Origin: Butyricimonas synergistica DSM 23225
GTDB taxonomy: Bacteria; Bacteroidota; Bacteroidia; Bacteroidales; Marinifilaceae
Direction: 5' to 3'
Assembly (NCBI RefSeq): GCF_000379665.1
Contig: NZ_KB903360.1
Location: 746,175-810,174, forward strand
DNA: 64,000 nucleotides
Positions 1-9,375 of this stretch are shown here, in pieces. The notes beneath the pieces are model-generated. The model saw nothing but the letters and a program-made list of their open reading frames with translations, was not told the origin of the DNA and ran no database searches. Position 1 is the stretch's first letter. Each line of letters starts with the position of its first letter. A program made the position numbers and the translations under genes.

Positions 1-1233
1 CTCGATTTGTCTTAAAAGTTTAGGCAGTTCCCGGCATAATTGGCGAATATCAAGAGTGATGGATTTTCTTTCTTCTTCGTTACTGATTTCTGTGCTTTCA
101 TTGGCTAGTTCCGTGCTTCGTATGTTTGCTTTGCGGGCACCCCAGTCGAAGATGGGAACCGTCAACGTGACCCCGATAGTTTCGTTGTCGTCAGGTTTTG
201 AAAAAGCACCCTTAAATTTACCGCCTTGTCCCACTAGTCCTATTCTGGCCGAGATGCTACCTTTAAATTTATTATTATCCTTGGCTTCAATCAAGTTGAA
301 TATACCTTCTTCAATAGCAATTTGTTGATTCCGGATCTCTAGTCTTTGGTCTAGTGCGTATTTTACAGCTAAGTTCGGATCAATGTTAACAGTTTCGATC
401 TGAATATCAGGCAATATGCTTATATCTATATCTAATGGTAAACCCAAGGTTTGTTTGAATTGGTCTTTCGTGTTTTCGTAGGACATTTCCGTATCTGCTA
501 GAGAATTCTCGTTGGACGCGAGAGTAACTTCTGCTTGAAATAATTCTTCTTGAGGGATAAGTCCTTGTCCGACTTTATTTTTGACCATTTCATAAGTTTC
601 TTTTTGACTTTGGAAGGCATCCCGGGCAGTGACAAGACGTTGATATGCCTGGTAAACGCCATAAAATGCGGCGGTTACATTTTTTTCAATATTCAATCGC
701 GCTAAAGCATACTGGATTTTCGCTTTTTCCAAGTTGAATTCCAATGTTTTCAATCGGATTTTCGTCTTGTTGTACGTGAATATCGGTTGTTCCAGTTGGA
801 GGCTAAGATTGTTCGTGAAAGACGTACTTTTATTCCCGAAGGATTGATTATCGTTGTCTTGCCAATTGAAAGAATTACTAAGTGATATCGTTCCATCTGT
901 CCATTTTATAGGCTGGGAAATTCTAAAATCCCCTCCGGAACTCATCGATTTTTGCGTGTACCATTTTGTGTTATAATCATCAAAAGAGGTACTTCTCGTG
1001 TATTGAAATGGATTTAGATTCAGGCTGAATTGCGACTTTAACGATGCTTTCTGCTGGATGAGGGCGAGTTCGCTCTGTTGTAGGCTCATTTTGCTTTGGA
1101 TGATAGACGGGCTCTGTTGATAAGCGATCTCCAAAGCCTTTTCCAGCGTCAAAATCTCTTGAGCGGACGTTGTTCCCGAGAGAATTAGCAGGATCCCGGA
1201 AATGATCAACGATAATGACGTACGTGTTTTCAT
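1..1233 (-). CDS. TolC-family outer membrane efflux protein (3' end outside window)
   Basis: This is the outer-membrane channel of a tripartite exporter. The frame is open for 411 codons from the ATG at 1233 down to base 1 with no stop, so the C-terminus is missing. Residues 1-25 form a signal peptide ending near GTTSAQ. The mature start has the usual OEP opening (LTLEKALEIAYQQSP), and a second OEP-like half begins near NLAVKYALDQRLEIRNQQ. Between them are long helical stretches rich in Q, E, K and L, as expected for the periplasmic tunnel, plus strand-like patches rich in S, T and N. The gene starts 15 bases after the ABC permease stop on the same strand, so the ATPase, permease and TolC genes are probably one operon. 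No membrane fusion protein is seen; it could lie beyond base 1. The substrate is unknown. Confidence 0.9.
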   Translation of the reverse strand, partial: MKTRTSLSLIISGILLILSGTTSAQEILTLEKALEIAYQQSPSIIQSKMSLQQSELALIQQKASLKSQFSLNLNPFQYTRSTSFDDYNTKWYTQKSMSSGGDFRISQPIKWTDGTISLSNSFNWQDNDNQSFGNKSTSFTNNLSLQLEQPIFTYNKTKIRLKTLEFNLEKAKIQYALARLNIEKNVTAAFYGVYQAYQRLVTARDAFQSQKETYEMVKNKVGQGLIPQEELFQAEVTLASNENSLADTEMSYENTKDQFKQTLGLPLDIDISILPDIQIETVNIDPNLAVKYALDQRLEIRNQQIAIEEGIFNLIEAKDNNKFKGSISARIGLVGQGGKFKGAFSKPDDNETIGVTLTVPIFDWGARKANIRSTELANESTEISNEEERKSITLDIRQLCRELPKLLRQIE

Positions 1234-1248
1234 AAACTGTTATTGTTG

Positions 1249-4200
1249 TTATTTGTTATTACTCGTGTAAACCCATTTTATAGCGTCGGCAATGATGAAT
1301 TGGCGAGGTTCCGAGCCTTTGTCGCTTAGGGTCACTTTCGTATCTCCCTTGGAGAAATAGAAACTGCCCAGGGATACCCATCCGCTGGGGCTTCTGCCTC
1401 CTGTTTCGATGGATACTTCCTCTTCGCCGTCATCGTGTTTTACAATATAATATTGGTATTTTTTGGGTTGTTCGCCTTGCCTCCACATCATCCTGTCCAT
1501 GTTCGCCGAATTGTAGACGAAAACTTCGTAGAAACCGGGGATTTGAATTTGCGTGTTCCATTCCGCCTGGTTGTTTCCACTTCCCGATTTTTTGTACATG
1601 GCGCTATTGATGTAGTCCCCGTAGTAATTTGTCCCGACAGTGGCAGTCCATTTGCTTGGGGGTGACCAGAAATTCAAGTTTTTATATTTATCCTCGTCTT
1701 CCTTTTTAAATAAGGACTGCAAGGTATTCTTTTGGTTTGATTCGATGACACGGAATCCCTTGTCCTCGTTATCCACGATGATTTCTTTCGGGTTGAAGGC
1801 GAAGGCAGCAGAACTACCCTCGAAAATCCCGGTAGTCGTGTCGGTAGTCGTGGTCGTAACCTTTGGGAAATTGTACATGATGTCGCTCGGTAGATTCTGG
1901 GCGATATTCGTGTTGATTGTCAGGTTGCTCGGGCGGTCGTCACAAAGTATTTTAATTTGTTTGTAGCTCCTTGCCCCGATCACGAAGTTCTTGGGCGGGT
2001 TGGCTTCCATCTGGGCGGCACGTCCTCTGCCTCCTCCTCTGGGACCACTTCGGAAACCACCTTGCTCGACATTGACGGAGATAATCCCGTCCACGTTCGT
2101 CGGGTTGTAGACTTGGAAATGTACCATGTATTTCGTGTACTCGTCTATGGTTACCTCGTCTGCGTCGATTCGTTTCACGATGAATAGAGGAGTCGTGTTT
2201 ATCGTGTACCAGCTGGGGATGAAGTCCATCAGGTTGAAATGGAATTTACGGATAAACTCGTTGTTCAGGCGGGTGAAGTTGACCTCCTGGAATTTGTATT
2301 TTTTCGAAAAGTCGGACATGAATTTCGTGAAATCTTCCGATGAAATCCGGGAAGTAATGTAATTCCGCAGGTACAACCCTTTCAATTTCATCATTTCGTA
2401 GAAGACTTCCGTGGAAAGCGAGTTGTCCAGTACGGCTTGTTCAAAACTCTTCCCGTTCAGGTATGCCGAGGCTCTCTGGCTGTCGCCCATGCCCGAGAAC
2501 ATCCGCCACCATCTCCGCATGGGATTCGACTCTTCCTGTTTCAACATGGTGTTTATCACGATGTCTATGATCGGGAAGTCCTGCGAATAGATAGAATTCG
2601 CGTAATTGAAGTACATGGACGAAATATCGTATTTATTCAGTTTGGAAGTACCCGACCATCCACTGGTAAACATATTGACGAAGGAATTGCCTTCTTCCTG
2701 GTAAGTTTCTTCAGATTGGAATACGCTGCGTATAAAATCCCGGATGGTGTTCATTTCAAAGTTAACATCTTCTGTCATGCCTCCCCGCGGGTCGTTGCGG
2801 GACCATTCTTTCATTCTTTTTATGGATGCCTTGAAATCACTGCGCGGTAGAGTGGCGGCAAGCTCCGGCAAAAACACGATTTCCGGTTGCAACTGTTCGC
2901 TGTTGCCTTTCCAGTTCCGCACGTACCCGGCATAGGAAACGGGTGTTTCCGCCAGCACGAATTTGGGGAACGGGTATTTGCGTCCCTTGCGCATCTCGTA
3001 CTCTGTCTTTATATCCAAAAGAAAATCTGCCAGCGTGTCTGATACGTTCGGAAATTCTTTCGAGAAATAGTCGTGCCCTTTAAAGTTATATAATTCGATT
3101 TGCACGGAATCAACCGTGATGCTTTTCTTCTCGTAATCCCCGATTGCCAAGCTGATTCCCAGTAACGGGTCTACACTGGCGAACGAGGTAGTATCGCCTG
3201 TTTGCGAGAAAGTCCCTTGGGAAAGAACAGTACGTTCCTCCGGGTTGTACACTTTCAGCGAGAAGGTGGTAAAATTCTTCCTTATATTATAAGGGGCCTC
3301 CGGGTTCACGGGAGGGAATGTCGTCGGGTACCAGAGGCACTCCGGCGTCAGCAAGGTGAATTTGTCGAGCACGTAAGCGTAGTTTTTACCGAAACGAAGA
3401 ATACTATTCCCGTTTTGTGTGTCATAATATTCTTCGTCCGTGATGTCCAGGTAACAAATATTCTCGTCTATCGTGCCCTTGTAGCTGATTTGAAACTCGG
3501 CTATTTCATACGGGCGAAGTTTGTAATCTGCCACGATCACCTGGGCGTCCCGTTCGAACGAAACGTCTTCGCCTTTGCTTGTCAACTTCTCGACTTTCAG
3601 CGACGGGTTCAGGTACAACAACACCGTGTTGATCGTTTTGTGATTCCGGTTCTGCACGGTCAACTCAGCCGTGACCATAATTTCTTTGCTGTTTTGAGAA
3701 TACGTGATATTCTCGTTCAGCAGGTTGACCTTGTCCGAGGTATTGTACTTTTGGTATTTCTCGGAATACAAGTGTCTTTGGTTGTCGATGTGGTGGTACG
3801 TGGAATAATAAAGGTATCCGCATCCCAATCCCACGATGGTGATTATGCACCCGACCCCGTTGAGCAAAATGTTCTTCCTGGGGTGCAGGGGAAGGCGGTT
3901 GACCATGGCTATCGTGAAAGAAAGCAATCCCATCCCCACGAACAGGAACGTGAAACGCTGCGTGAGATAAGGAGTCAGGTTCGTGTGCCCGAGAACTTCC
4001 GAGAACATATTCGGCACGGTAAGCGCGAAAAAGTCAAAAGTCCCTTGTTCCACGCCTCCCAGGTACAGGAGTGTGCCCCCGATGAATCCCAACATGATGA
4101 TAAATGTCACGGCCTGGTTGCGCACAAGACTCATGAGCACGAAGGACAGACCGAGAATAAATACCAGTGACGGGATGGATAAGGTGAGCAAGTAGAAAAT

Positions 4201-4638
4201 ATAAGGGAAAAAGGCGAATGGAGAATCACTCGCGAAGACGTGTATAAAACCAGCGATGACTAACGCAATAATGTTTAGCGACACGAATACCCGGATAATC
4301 CCCCACGTCTTCCCGACGATATAGTCTGCGTTGCTCATCGGGCGCACGTAGATCACTTCCGCCGTGTCGAGTTTCTGGTCTCTTTTCAGGAAACTGCCCG
4401 CCAGGAATATGGCTATGATGGACTGGGCAATATTGAAAAGATAGATGTTGACAAACGGGATCGACGAGGGCATGGCGATCATGCTCCACCTGTACCAGCC
4501 GAAAATGTTCGATTGCAGGCTGATTTGGAAGAAGACAATGATTAAAAGGGATAAAACGGCAAAGATCCGGAATAACCAGCTCCGGCGCAATAGTTTGGTT
4601 TCGTATCTTGATATAGTGCTAATATTGTGAATATTCAT
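1249..4638 (-). CDS. ABC-2 type permease fused to an aminopeptidase-like region and a golvesin-like C-terminal domain
   Basis: This 1129-residue protein is far longer than a plain ABC-2 permease. Residues about 15-280 hold roughly seven hydrophobic segments, the membrane half of an ABC-2 transporter. Residues about 300-900 resemble the M1-aminopeptidase-like extracytoplasmic part found in some Bacteroidota ABC permeases (beta-rich N-part, then TPVSYAGY where M1 enzymes have GAMEN). I find no HExxH in it, so it should not be a zinc peptidase. Residues about 1000-1129 match the golvesin C-terminal-like beta domain (GFYEVFVYNSAN, GWVSLGSFYFSKG, IADAIKWVY). The ATPase gene lies 20 bases upstream and a TolC gene 15 bases downstream. 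Function is inferred: ATP-driven movement of a molecule or force across the inner membrane, with the large periplasmic part binding substrate or partner. Confidence 0.8.
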   Translation of the reverse strand: MNIHNISTISRYETKLLRRSWLFRIFAVLSLLIIVFFQISLQSNIFGWYRWSMIAMPSSIPFVNIYLFNIAQSIIAIFLAGSFLKRDQKLDTAEVIYVRPMSNADYIVGKTWGIIRVFVSLNIIALVIAGFIHVFASDSPFAFFPYIFYLLTLSIPSLVFILGLSFVLMSLVRNQAVTFIIMLGFIGGTLLYLGGVEQGTFDFFALTVPNMFSEVLGHTNLTPYLTQRFTFLFVGMGLLSFTIAMVNRLPLHPRKNILLNGVGCIITIVGLGCGYLYYSTYHHIDNQRHLYSEKYQKYNTSDKVNLLNENITYSQNSKEIMVTAELTVQNRNHKTINTVLLYLNPSLKVEKLTSKGEDVSFERDAQVIVADYKLRPYEIAEFQISYKGTIDENICYLDITDEEYYDTQNGNSILRFGKNYAYVLDKFTLLTPECLWYPTTFPPVNPEAPYNIRKNFTTFSLKVYNPEERTVLSQGTFSQTGDTTSFASVDPLLGISLAIGDYEKKSITVDSVQIELYNFKGHDYFSKEFPNVSDTLADFLLDIKTEYEMRKGRKYPFPKFVLAETPVSYAGYVRNWKGNSEQLQPEIVFLPELAATLPRSDFKASIKRMKEWSRNDPRGGMTEDVNFEMNTIRDFIRSVFQSEETYQEEGNSFVNMFTSGWSGTSKLNKYDISSMYFNYANSIYSQDFPIIDIVINTMLKQEESNPMRRWWRMFSGMGDSQRASAYLNGKSFEQAVLDNSLSTEVFYEMMKLKGLYLRNYITSRISSEDFTKFMSDFSKKYKFQEVNFTRLNNEFIRKFHFNLMDFIPSWYTINTTPLFIVKRIDADEVTIDEYTKYMVHFQVYNPTNVDGIISVNVEQGGFRSGPRGGGRGRAAQMEANPPKNFVIGARSYKQIKILCDDRPSNLTINTNIAQNLPSDIMYNFPKVTTTTTDTTTGIFEGSSAAFAFNPKEIIVDNEDKGFRVIESNQKNTLQSLFKKEDEDKYKNLNFWSPPSKWTATVGTNYYGDYINSAMYKKSGSGNNQAEWNTQIQIPGFYEVFVYNSANMDRMMWRQGEQPKKYQYYIVKHDDGEEEVSIETGGRSPSGWVSLGSFYFSKGDTKVTLSDKGSEPRQFIIADAIKWVYTSNNK

Positions 4639-4658
4639 CGCTGATTTTAGCTATAAGT

Positions 4659-5588
4659 TTACTTGAACAATTCATTTTCTTGGATAGCTTCCACCTGCAT
4701 ATTCATCTTGTCTTTCAGCAGGTAGTCCATGTAGTAAACGTAGGCGTGTTCAAGATTCGGTTCGATGGCTTTGTGCGAGTATTCCTCGATGTTTTCAGCC
4801 ACGACCTGAATCTCTAGTCCTCCGTCTGTCGGGATGGTCGAGATAATCGGGTATTTCTCCTTGATGTCCTCGTATTCCTGGTCGGTCACGAAAATTTCCC
4901 ACACTTTTCCTCTTGCCAAGTCGATCATCTCGTCGGGCGAACCCTCGAATTTCAACTCGCCCCGGTTCAGGAGAGCCAATTTCTTACAAGTACTGGAAAT
5001 ATCTCCCACGATATGGGTGGAAAGGATGATGATGGAATCCTTGTCACTGATATCCGAGAGGATGTTCCGGAACCGGATTCTTTCCTCCGGGTCAAGACCT
5101 GTCGTCGGCTCGTCGACAATGATTACTTTCGGGTTACCGATAATTGCTTGTGCAATCCCCAACCGTCTTTTCATACCCCCGGACAATTTGTTTGCCCAGC
5201 GGTCGCGTACTTCAAACAATCCAACTTTGCGTAGCATTTCGTCTACCACTTCGCCGCGGTGTTGTTTGCCTTTGATTCCGGCAAGACCTGCCCCGTAATC
5301 CAGGAATTCCCATGTCTTCAACTTCTCGAAGAAGCGGAAGTCCTGCGGGAGATAGCCCAGCATGGAGCGAATCGCCTTCCTGTCTTTCGCGATGTCATAG
5401 TCGTCAAAAAAGATTGTCCCGGATGTGCTGCTCTGCAAGAGCGTCATGATTCGCATCAGGGTGGTTTTTCCTGCTCCATTCGGTCCCAACAGACCAAACA
5501 TTCCCGGTTCGATTTCAAGATTCAAATCTTTTAAGGCTTTTTTACCTCCCGGGTAAACTTTGTTTAGATTTACAATTTTGATACGCAT
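4659..5588 (-). CDS. ABC transporter ATP-binding protein
   Basis: This is the cytoplasmic motor subunit for the adjacent permease, 309 residues. Walker A is GPNGAGKTT near residue 36, the Q-loop lies in GYLPQDFRFFEKL, the signature is LSGGMKRRLG, Walker B is VIIVDEPTTGLDP, and the switch histidine is in LSTHIVGD. About 90 residues after the nucleotide-binding domain form the C-terminal tail common in ABC-2 type ATPases (CcmA/NatA-like). It starts an apparent three-gene unit (ATPase, permease, TolC) on the minus strand. The 320 bases upstream do not contain an exact Bacteroidota -7 box in the right orientation that I could find. The family assignment is certain; the substrate is not. Confidence 0.95.
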   Translation of the reverse strand: MRIKIVNLNKVYPGGKKALKDLNLEIEPGMFGLLGPNGAGKTTLMRIMTLLQSSTSGTIFFDDYDIAKDRKAIRSMLGYLPQDFRFFEKLKTWEFLDYGAGLAGIKGKQHRGEVVDEMLRKVGLFEVRDRWANKLSGGMKRRLGIAQAIIGNPKVIIVDEPTTGLDPEERIRFRNILSDISDKDSIIILSTHIVGDISSTCKKLALLNRGELKFEGSPDEMIDLARGKVWEIFVTDQEYEDIKEKYPIISTIPTDGGLEIQVVAENIEEYSHKAIEPNLEHAYVYYMDYLLKDKMNMQVEAIQENELFK

Positions 5589-5908
5589 AACATTGGTATT
5601 TTAGGTTGGTATAAATCTATGCATAATAAGTAGGAATGTATGTTAATAAAATGTGAAATATGAATATCCGAATAAGACCTGTTTTGCTTAAAAAGGTTTA
5701 TTTTTTAACAAAATATTAACAAAACCCGCCCAGTATGCCTTCTTTTGTGTTATTTTGGATAAAAGTATTGCCCATGGGCATTCTGGGGAAGTATTAAATT
5801 TTTCATATAAGGCTATTTATTTGTTTTCGTGAATATATGCAACAATGGTTTGTTAGCAAGTTATTTAAGTAAAAAAGGCAGGAATGTCGATGAATACGGG
5901 AATTTTGT
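5589..5908. other. Intergenic region with no recognised gene
   Basis: This is an AT-rich spacer between the ABC ATPase start (5588) and the recO stop (5909). I see no tRNA, no open frame with a convincing start, and no exact TAnnTTTG box for the ABC operon. It must hold the ABC operon promoter, but I cannot place it. Confidence 0.5.
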
Positions 5909-6625
5909 CTACGAGAATATTTCTCGGATCACCCGGATGCTTTTCGTGTTGAAATCTAAGTTCAGGTGGAAACCGAGAAAGAGCAGGGCTATGTCGAGAA
6001 GAATTTTTCGGCTTTGTTGGTTGAGGGGGATGTTTTTGAGGGAATCCAGTGGGGTGGTGCAAAGTTCGTGTATGATCTTGGCGGAATGTGGTCCCGTGCA
6101 GTAGTTCTCGGGCGTACTCGTGGGATAGAAACATCCGTCGTTGATGTTGAAAACGTGGTCTGGGCGATAAGAATCGTTGTCGATGCCAAAACCCATCAGT
6201 TTGCTAAGCCGGAAGAGGAACAGCAGGTTGAAGTTGGCAATATCTTCCCGTGAAGTATTGAGGTATTCCACGGAGTACCTGATGTATTCGAACAATGCTT
6301 CGTTCGGGTCGGAATGCCGCAGCGTGAGGTCGAGGATTTCACCCCACAGCAGGGCGATGTTCATCTTGTACACGTCGAAATAAATGGAGGACGTGTTCAC
6401 GAGGGAAGATACGCTTTTCAATTTGTGAAGCGCGCCTCGCTCGTTGGGGTAATATTCGATCTCGACGATCTGCATACATTGCACGGCGTGGTTGTTCTTC
6501 CGCTTGAAAAGCGCCATGGGGGTGATAAATTGCATATACCCCCGTTCTGCCGAGTAGGCGTGCATGATTTGTTGCTGCTCGGAGTAAGGAAGGCTTTTCA
6601 ATATGACCGCTTTGACCGTTTGCAT
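5909..6625 (-). CDS. recO: DNA repair protein RecO
   Basis: RecO is the recombination mediator that, with RecR, loads RecA on SSB-coated single-stranded DNA. The protein has 238 residues, normal for Bacteroidota RecO. The N-terminal OB-fold begins MQTVKAVILKSLPYSEQQQ, and the central helical part includes LFLFRLSKLMGFGID. The usual C-terminal 'GCFYP' stretch is present, but the four-cysteine zinc finger of some RecO proteins is not obvious; only scattered cysteines are seen. It starts 10 bases after the rdgB stop on the same strand, so the two are probably co-transcribed from the promoter before rdgB. Confidence 0.93.
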   Translation of the reverse strand: MQTVKAVILKSLPYSEQQQIMHAYSAERGYMQFITPMALFKRKNNHAVQCMQIVEIEYYPNERGALHKLKSVSSLVNTSSIYFDVYKMNIALLWGEILDLTLRHSDPNEALFEYIRYSVEYLNTSREDIANFNLLFLFRLSKLMGFGIDNDSYRPDHVFNINDGCFYPTSTPENYCTGPHSAKIIHELCTTPLDSLKNIPLNQQSRKILLDIALLFLGFHLNLDFNTKSIRVIREIFS

Positions 6626-6635
6626 GGGGTGGGGT

Positions 6636-7211
6636 TTACCGCTCGTTCAGGAACTGGCATAATCTCTGCACGGCTCTCCCCCGGTGGCTGATCTCGTTCT
6701 TGGCGTGCGGGGGCATCTCCGCGAAACTCTCCATGAACCCGTCGGGACGGAATATCGGGTCATAGCCGAATCCCTCGTGCCCGTGTTTTTCGGTGAGGAT
6801 TTCCCCGTCGACGATGCCCTCGAAAAGGTATTCCCGGTTGTCGAGGATAAGGGCGATCACCGTCCGGAACCGGGCTTTGCGGTTCGCCGTTCCTTCCATC
6901 TCCCGGAGTACCTTGCGCATATTCGCTTCCGAGTCATGGGCGGTGCCGGCGTAGCGTGCCGAGTAGACGCCGGGAGCATTCCCGAGAGCCTCTATTTCCA
7001 GACCCGTGTCGTCGGCGAAACAATCAAGCCCGTATTTGTCGTGGATATACCTGGCTTTTTGCAAGGCGTTTCCTTCCAGTGTACCTTGTTCTTCCGGGAT
7101 ATCCTCTTGGCATTGAATGTCTTTCAGGGAAACGATCTCGTGCCGGGAGCCCAGCATCTCCCGAATTTCTTCCAGCTTGTGCGTGTTGTTGGTCGCGAAA
7201 ACTAATTTCAT
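6636..7211 (-). CDS. rdgB: RdgB/HAM1 non-canonical purine NTP pyrophosphatase
   Basis: This enzyme hydrolyses dITP, XTP and ITP to monophosphates and PPi, clearing damaged purines from the nucleotide pool. It is 191 residues, a typical length. The diagnostic N-terminal motif is [12 protein letters not shown], followed by the substrate and metal site [20 protein letters not shown] and the C-terminal [10 protein letters not shown], with [10 protein letters not shown] at the end. The ATG at 7211 lies 24 bases from a well-formed -33/-7 promoter (TTTG, 19-base spacer, TAATTTTG). recO follows 10 bases downstream, linking nucleotide clean-up and repair in one transcript. Confidence 0.95.
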   Translation of the reverse strand: MKLVFATNNTHKLEEIREMLGSRHEIVSLKDIQCQEDIPEEQGTLEGNALQKARYIHDKYGLDCFADDTGLEIEALGNAPGVYSARYAGTAHDSEANMRKVLREMEGTANRKARFRTVIALILDNREYLFEGIVDGEILTEKHGHEGFGYDPIFRPDGFMESFAEMPPHAKNEISHRGRAVQRLCQFLNER

Positions 7212-7234
7212 CTTTGTCTAAAATTCGTGTACGG

Positions 7235-7265
7235 CAAAATTAGCGAAATAGATGGTCTTTGCAAA
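7235..7265 (-). promoter_or_regulatory. Bacteroidota-type promoter of rdgB-recO
   Basis: On the minus strand, TTTG (7265-7262) is separated by exactly 19 bases from TAATTTTG (7242-7235). This is the full housekeeping-sigma consensus of Bacteroidota, TTTG-N19-TAnnTTTG, 24 bases before the rdgB ATG. Confidence 0.75.
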
Positions 7266-7306
7266 TTTCTCCGCTAACGGATACACCGGACTCACGTTAA
7301 ATTAGA

Positions 7307-7314
7307 TATATTTG
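7307..7314 (+). promoter_or_regulatory. -7 box before rsgA
   Basis: TATATTTG is an exact TAnnTTTG match 76 bases upstream of the rsgA ATG. The expected -33 TTTG is not at the ideal spacing, so only the -7 element is supported. Confidence 0.5.
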
Positions 7315-7390
7315 CAGTCTGATAACGTGTTCCGGGTATGTTCGTTACGGGATATCTGGAAGCAAGTTTTAAACTGTAAATTGAAAACGA

Positions 7391-8311
7391 ATGAAAGGGA
7401 TTGTCTTCAAGTCTACCGGAAGCTGGTATTCCGTGCGGGTAGAATCGGGTGAGATACTGGAATGTCGGATGAAAGGAAAGTTCAGGATGAAGGGAATCAA
7501 GACCACGAATCCTGTTGCGGTGGGTGATGTCGTGGAAGTAGTGGTGAATCCCGATGGAGCCGTGATTAGCCGGATAGAGGATCGGAAGAATTACATCATC
7601 CGCAAATCGACCAACCTGTCGAAAGAGGCGCATATTATAGCGGCGAATGTCGACCAGGCGATGCTAGTGGTGACGGTGAATCATCCCGTGACGTCTACCG
7701 TCTTTATCGATCGTTTTCTAGCCTCGGTGGAGGCGTACCGGATTCCTGCCGTGCTCGTGTTCAACAAGATTGATTTGTACGGCGAGGACGATCTGATGAT
7801 GTTGGGAGCCTTGACGCGAGTGTACATGGAGGCGGGATACGAGTGTTTGCATGTTTCTTCGCTGACGGGAGAGGGTATGGAAGATGTGGTGGCGGCGTTG
7901 AAAGATAAAGTGACCGTCTTTTCCGGTCTGTCGGGCGTGGGGAAATCCTCGTTAATCAACCGGGTGGAACCGGGATTGCAACTGAAAGTGGCGGAGATTT
8001 CGGAATCCCACGACACGGGGAAGCACACGACGACTTTCGCGGAGATGTTCCCGTTGAGTTTCGGGGGCTATATCGTGGATACACCCGGTATCCGCGCGTT
8101 CGGGGTGATCCACATGGAGAAAGCGGAAATATCCCATTATTTCCCGGAGATATTCAAGCGGGCGGGAGATTGCCGTTTTTATAACTGTACCCATATCCAC
8201 GAGCCGGGATGTGCCGTCATTCAAGCCGTGGAGGACGGGGAGATCAGCGAGAGCCGTTATTTCAGCTACGTGAGTATGTTCGAGGAAGGGGAGGAGAAAT
8301 ACCGAAAATAG
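7391..8311 (+). CDS. rsgA: Ribosome small-subunit-dependent GTPase RsgA
   Basis: RsgA is the late 30S-maturation GTPase that probes the decoding centre. It has 306 residues. An N-terminal OB-fold (about 1-70) is followed by a circularly permuted GTPase: the G4 motif NKID (about 125-128) comes before G1 [10 protein letters not shown] (about 179-188), and G3 is DTPG (about 230-233). A C-terminal zinc knuckle C-X4-C-X-H-X5-C is visible (Cys261, Cys266, His268, Cys274 by my count). The permuted motif order is diagnostic for the YjeQ/RsgA family. It is divergent from rdgB, with two promoters in the 179-base gap. Confidence 0.97.
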   Translation: MKGIVFKSTGSWYSVRVESGEILECRMKGKFRMKGIKTTNPVAVGDVVEVVVNPDGAVISRIEDRKNYIIRKSTNLSKEAHIIAANVDQAMLVVTVNHPVTSTVFIDRFLASVEAYRIPAVLVFNKIDLYGEDDLMMLGALTRVYMEAGYECLHVSSLTGEGMEDVVAALKDKVTVFSGLSGVGKSSLINRVEPGLQLKVAEISESHDTGKHTTTFAEMFPLSFGGYIVDTPGIRAFGVIHMEKAEISHYFPEIFKRAGDCRFYNCTHIHEPGCAVIQAVEDGEISESRYFSYVSMFEEGEEKYRK

Positions 8312-8376
8312 TATCATTCGTTTGGCATGGAATACATTTTATGAACCGTATTACTATAAAATTGGAAGCTTTTATT

Positions 8377-8384
8377 TAACTTTG
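8377..8384 (+). promoter_or_regulatory. -7 box before the ECF sigma gene
   Basis: TAACTTTG is an exact TAnnTTTG match 41 bases before the sigma ATG. It suggests the sigma gene is transcribed by the housekeeping polymerase. No ideal -33 TTTG is at 19 bases. Confidence 0.5.
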
Positions 8385-8425
8385 AAAGGTCAATAATTTA
8401 TACACGCGTGTGAGTTTTTTAATTT

Positions 8426-8971
8426 ATGCAGGTTGATGATAAGTTGATATGTCGTTTTTTGGGCGAACACGATCACCGGGGGATGGAGGTCTTGTTTGAA
8501 TATTATTATCGACCGTTGGTGCTGTGGGCGGATACGTTTTTGTGTGACATCCCTGCCGCGGAGGACGTGGTACAGGATTTTCTCGTGGATTTCTGGGAGA
8601 AACGGGCTTACGAGAGGATCACGTCGGGTAGTCTTCGGGGATACCTTTTCGCGGCAGTGAGGAATAGGGCGTTGAAGCTGTTGGAAAAGAGGGATGTCTT
8701 GCGGGAGTCGGACAAGGTATTGCCCGTGTTGGCGGACGAGAGCGACGCGGGTTGGCTTACGGAGGAGATATTGCAGGCTGTCGAGGAGGAGATCGAGAAA
8801 TTGCCCCCGCGCATGAGGGAGGTTTTGAGGGCGGTGTATATCGACGGATTGAGCTACCGGGAAACAGCTGAAAAATTTGTTATTTCTATTGCCACGGTTA
8901 AAACGCTTCTAGTAAATGCATTAAAACGACTTCGGGAAGTTTTTTCTAATTTTCCTCGATTTTTCCCCTAA
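8426..8971 (+). CDS. RNA polymerase ECF sigma factor (FecI-like)
   Basis: This is a 181-residue extracytoplasmic-function sigma factor with only regions 2 and 4. Region 2 is seen around LFEYYYRPLVLWADTFL and AAEDVVQDFLVDFWE. Region 4 is LPPRMREVLRAVYIDGLSY, then the helix-turn-helix ETAEKFVISIATVKTLL. In Bacteroidota such factors usually sit directly before a FecR anti-sigma and a SusC/SusD pair and switch on that import operon. Here FecR starts 770 bases further on because hicA-hicB lies between them on the other strand. The sigma stop codon overlaps the hicB stop codon (8968-8971), so the two genes converge with no spacer. Confidence 0.93.
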   Translation: MQVDDKLICRFLGEHDHRGMEVLFEYYYRPLVLWADTFLCDIPAAEDVVQDFLVDFWEKRAYERITSGSLRGYLFAAVRNRALKLLEKRDVLRESDKVLPVLADESDAGWLTEEILQAVEEEIEKLPPRMREVLRAVYIDGLSYRETAEKFVISIATVKTLLVNALKRLREVFSNFPRFFP

Positions 8972-9360
8972 AGCAAGCTAATAGAGGATAACTCTTTCGT
9001 CAAAGCTTTTATTCCTTGTTGTATCTTTTCTAACTGTTGTTTGCGAGGTTTGTGTACTCCGGCTGCATAGTGCCATAATTGGCGTTCGTTTATTCCAGTT
9101 ATTCGGCTTAATGCGGCTTTCGTGAAAATACTACTATAGTAATTGATAAAAGTTGCCGCATCTATTTTGAAATTCAACTCGAATTCTCCAGAAAGAATAT
9201 CAATCGGATTTGGGTTGTCTTCAAGATATAACTCGATAGCTTCACGGGTATTATTTTCGATCTCAGTCATGTTATTGCCTACTATTATGATCGGTGCGCC
9301 TTCTATATATGCGCTCAAGTTCTTTCCTGCATGTTCGACAATTACTTCTACCGTTTTCAT
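8968..9360 (-). CDS. hicB: HicB-family antitoxin with C-terminal HTH
   Basis: This is a 130-residue antitoxin of a HicAB module. Residues about 1-75 fit the HicB degenerate RNase H-like fold (VEVIVEHAGKNLSAYIEG, then NTREAIELYLED). Residues about 80-130 contain an XRE-type helix-turn-helix (TKAALSRITGINERQLWHY, then KPRKQQLEKIQQGI) that would bind the operon's own promoter. The hicA reading frame lies immediately upstream on the same strand, the usual toxin-first order. HicB normally blocks the HicA mRNA interferase. The stop overlaps that of the convergent sigma gene. The family call is strong; activity is inferred. Confidence 0.85.
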   Translation of the reverse strand: MKTVEVIVEHAGKNLSAYIEGAPIIIVGNNMTEIENNTREAIELYLEDNPNPIDILSGEFELNFKIDAATFINYYSSIFTKAALSRITGINERQLWHYAAGVHKPRKQQLEKIQQGIKALTKELSSISLL

Positions 9361-9375
9361 GTTTTCTGTGTTTAA

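Noticed and set aside
3202-4170. 322-aa open frame on the plus strand across the ABC permease
   Set aside because: It is antisense to a clear permease gene and its residues (rich in R, H, V, Q) look like reverse-frame translation with no domain or signal.
5589-5908. Possible tRNA or small RNA in the long intergenic gap
   Set aside because: No TpsiC-like GTTCGAATC arm or cloverleaf pairing, and no terminator-like hairpin was found.
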